Of a stretch of DNA of 64,000 nucleotides, positions 62,659-64,000 are shown in pieces; the stretch's first letter is position 1, and every line of letters begins with the position of its first letter. The stretch is from Phocaeicola plebeius DSM 17135 (GTDB lineage Bacteria; Bacteroidota; Bacteroidia; Bacteroidales; Bacteroidaceae), in contig NZ_DS990119.1 in assembly GCF_000187895.1 (NCBI RefSeq), forward strand, positions 186,001 to 250,000. Reading direction: 5' to 3'. The notes beneath the pieces were generated by a model. The model searched no databases, was not told the origin of the DNA, and saw nothing but the letters and a program-made list of their open reading frames with translations. A program made the position numbers and the translations under genes.

Positions 62659-63600
62659 TCACGGTTGTTTCTCCCTTTCAGCCATGACACGCTCCACATC
62701 GGAGCGTAAAAGCAGGTTTTTCACGCCTACTTTTATCTTTTCGATGTGCTTCACCTTGACGATATGGCTGATGTTGGCGGAGGAAAGCCCGTAAATCTGC
62801 CGGACTTGCTCCACGGTGTAGTAGCGTTCATCGTTCACGAGGTCTGTCCTGCGGAGTTCGTCCAGATGGGATTTGGAGTAATAGGTGCGCCCGTATTCTC
62901 TTTTGGTCGGTATCTTGTGGCGGTAGGCGTATGCCCGGAGTGCGGAGGGTTTCATGCCGAACAGTTCTTCCGCTTCTTCAATCAGGAGCCAATCGGTGAT
63001 ATTGCTTGTATCTATAGCCATACCGAAGAACTCGTCAACGTGTTTCTTGCTGTAATAGTTTTTCCCTGCGATGCGGCAGATGGGAATGCGGTTGCGCTTG
63101 GCTGTGGTATAGAGCCACGACTGCCTGACCTTGAAGAGCGACATCACCTCCTCGCCAGAATAGAAGTCCAGCACTTCATAGGTTTCCTTTTCCCTTTTTT
63201 CTTTTTTGGCAAGCGGGGAAGATGAAGCGGACTTTCTCGGAGTGGAAGTACTGCCGGGCAGGACACGGTGGTAGGGATTGCCCTCCAGCATCCGCTCGAT
63301 GTCTGTCTTGCGGATAAACGCCATGCGGTTGCTGATACGTGAGGCTTTCAGTTTGCCGAGGGCTACGAGTTTATAGATGTACTGTCGGGAACAGCCCATG
63401 AGTACTGCTGCTTTGGAAAAGGTGAGATACTCCTGATGCTGTATCTCCATCAAGGGGCGGACAGCTTTGAAGAGGTTGTTCTTCTGTTCCGTTCTAGCTC
63501 GTTTGGCTTCCGCCTGACAAGCCTCGCTGCAATATTTCTGTACCCCGCTCCGGGTTACAAATGACTTGCTGCAAAAATTGCATTTTCTGGTTGTTTTCAT
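62659..63600 (-). CDS. Zinc-ribbon protein with four tandem winged-HTH units (excisionase/regulator-like)
   Basis: A 313-residue protein: N-terminal CNFCSK...YCSEAC cluster, a short helical linker, then four winged-HTH units: LTFSKAAVLMGCSRQYIYKL, YSGEEVMSLFKVRQSWLYTT, LLIEEAEELFGMKPSALRAY and YTVEQVRQIYGLSSANISHI, each with a wing ending in a Y/L..S..D/H motif. The architecture matches the protein at 45027. The middle linker after unit 1 is Ser/Lys-rich. It sits upstream of the integrase gene and probably controls it or acts as an architectural excision factor. Confidence 0.82.
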   Translation of the reverse strand: MKTTRKCNFCSKSFVTRSGVQKYCSEACQAEAKRARTEQKNNLFKAVRPLMEIQHQEYLTFSKAAVLMGCSRQYIYKLVALGKLKASRISNRMAFIRKTDIERMLEGNPYHRVLPGSTSTPRKSASSSPLAKKEKREKETYEVLDFYSGEEVMSLFKVRQSWLYTTAKRNRIPICRIAGKNYYSKKHVDEFFGMAIDTSNITDWLLIEEAEELFGMKPSALRAYAYRHKIPTKREYGRTYYSKSHLDELRRTDLVNDERYYTVEQVRQIYGLSSANISHIVKVKHIEKIKVGVKNLLLRSDVERVMAEREKQP

Positions 63601-63655
63601 GCTGCTTTTATCGTTTACTGGTTCATTCCTTCAATCGTATATCTCTGAAATGGTG

Positions 63656-63774
63656 AACGGATGTAAACGGAGGTCAACCGTTGTCGCCTTTCTGCACAAT
63701 GTTACTATTGCTGCATATCAGGGCGGTTGTTGTCGCTCATCGTAAACGGTTGTAAACCCTTGTCAACTGTCCGC
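63656..63774. repeat. Two imperfect ~30-bp direct repeats beyond the last element gene
   Basis: AACGG followed by TGTAAAC and later TCAAC occurs at 63656-63687 and 63745-63774 (AACGGatGTAAACgg.ggTCAACcGTtgtCGC against AACGGttGTAAACcct.tgTCAACtGTccgC). The 400 bases 63601-64000 hold no gene; this is the only structure seen. It may be an integrase arm-binding or regulator site near the element end. Confidence 0.55.
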
Positions 63775-64000
63775 ACGATGTGGCAAAAAACAAGCTCCGC
63801 AAATTCTCCACGTCAGAAATACGTCTCAAAAATATGTGGAAATTTGGGAAGCATCAAAAAGCAGCCGAAAAGTGTTAATTTTTAGAATATTCTGATAGAT
63901 AAAGACTTACGCTTGAATATTTCTGGTTATTTTTGGTTGTTTTGAGATTCTAAATACATCCCCTAAATGAGGATTCTCCAATCGCAATAACTGTTTCAGG

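Noticed and set aside
48028..63905. GATAGATA-like words near 48030 and 63890 as element att repeats
   Set aside because: The match TTCyGATAGATAwAGrAC is short and imperfect and neither place has supporting structure; chance is likely.

Overview
The window is from a Bacteroidota chromosome, most likely a gut Bacteroidales of the Bacteroidaceae type (Bacteroides/Phocaeicola-like). The evidence is the repeated Bacteroidetes -7 promoter word TAnnTTTG upstream of genes, the scarcity of strong Shine-Dalgarno sites, many exported proteins ending their signal peptide in -AQ or -SQ, TonB-dependent/FecR/ECF-sigma machinery, and clade-typical genes (DUF5686, DUF5687, MobV relaxase, RhuM). No rRNA, tRNA, CRISPR array or insertion sequence was recognised.

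Region 1-7.1 kb is the 3' half of one co-directional operon: an FAD oxidoreductase C-terminus, a FabG-like reductase, a LolA-like carrier, a hotdog thioesterase, an integral membrane flippase-like protein, a CDP-alcohol phosphatidyltransferase and a DUF5686 outer-membrane protein. This matches the tail of an aryl-polyene/flexirubin-type lipid locus; the condensing enzymes would lie upstream of the window. Region 7.3-44.7 kb is ordinary housekeeping and envelope chromosome: acetyltransferase, SGNH hydrolase, lipB, rsmG, gcvP, paaK-ACT, aspS, trxB, an M16 protease, a DUF5687/ABC exporter, an NlpC/P60 lipoprotein, aqpZ, a pnuC-thiN thiamine pair, a RhuM-like protein, a CMD-cupin/cyclophilin-like pair, a TonB receptor, an M28 peptidase, divergent hcp and Crp/Fnr regulator with a perfect palindrome between them, a TtcA-like enzyme, a TPR protein, NfeD-FloA, a nucleoside phosphorylase, fRMsr and mnmE.

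Region 44.7-64.0 kb is accessory. Just after the mnmE terminator there is an array of 10-bp-phased TGGGAC repeats and a gene for a zinc-ribbon protein with four tandem winged-HTH units. Its 3' end is fused at about 45910 to an A+T-rich, broken leucine-rich-repeat gene. From 48.2 to 55.5 kb runs a cargo operon: ECF sigma factor, FecR anti-sigma, STN-containing TonB receptor, a frameshifted DUF4249-like lipoprotein, a small outer-membrane barrel and two proteins I cannot name. From 63.6 down to 55.6 kb on the minus strand lies a mobilizable-element backbone: a second zinc-ribbon/four-wHTH protein, a tyrosine integrase, a two-TM conserved protein, an excisionase-like HTH protein, a RepA-like ATPase, a zinc-ribbon/toprim-like primase protein and a MobV relaxase with a hairpin-rich candidate oriT in front of it.

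The most interesting structures are non-coding or architectural: two homologous four-wHTH proteins at both ends of the accessory region; 10-bp-phased TGGGAC repeats beside one of them and inverted GGGACA/TGTCCC clusters between the replication genes; a shared operator-like sequence upstream of both the integrase and the excisionase-like gene; and two unrelated arrays of exactly 22-bp period, one palindromic between aqpZ and thiN, the other in the leader of the RhuM gene.
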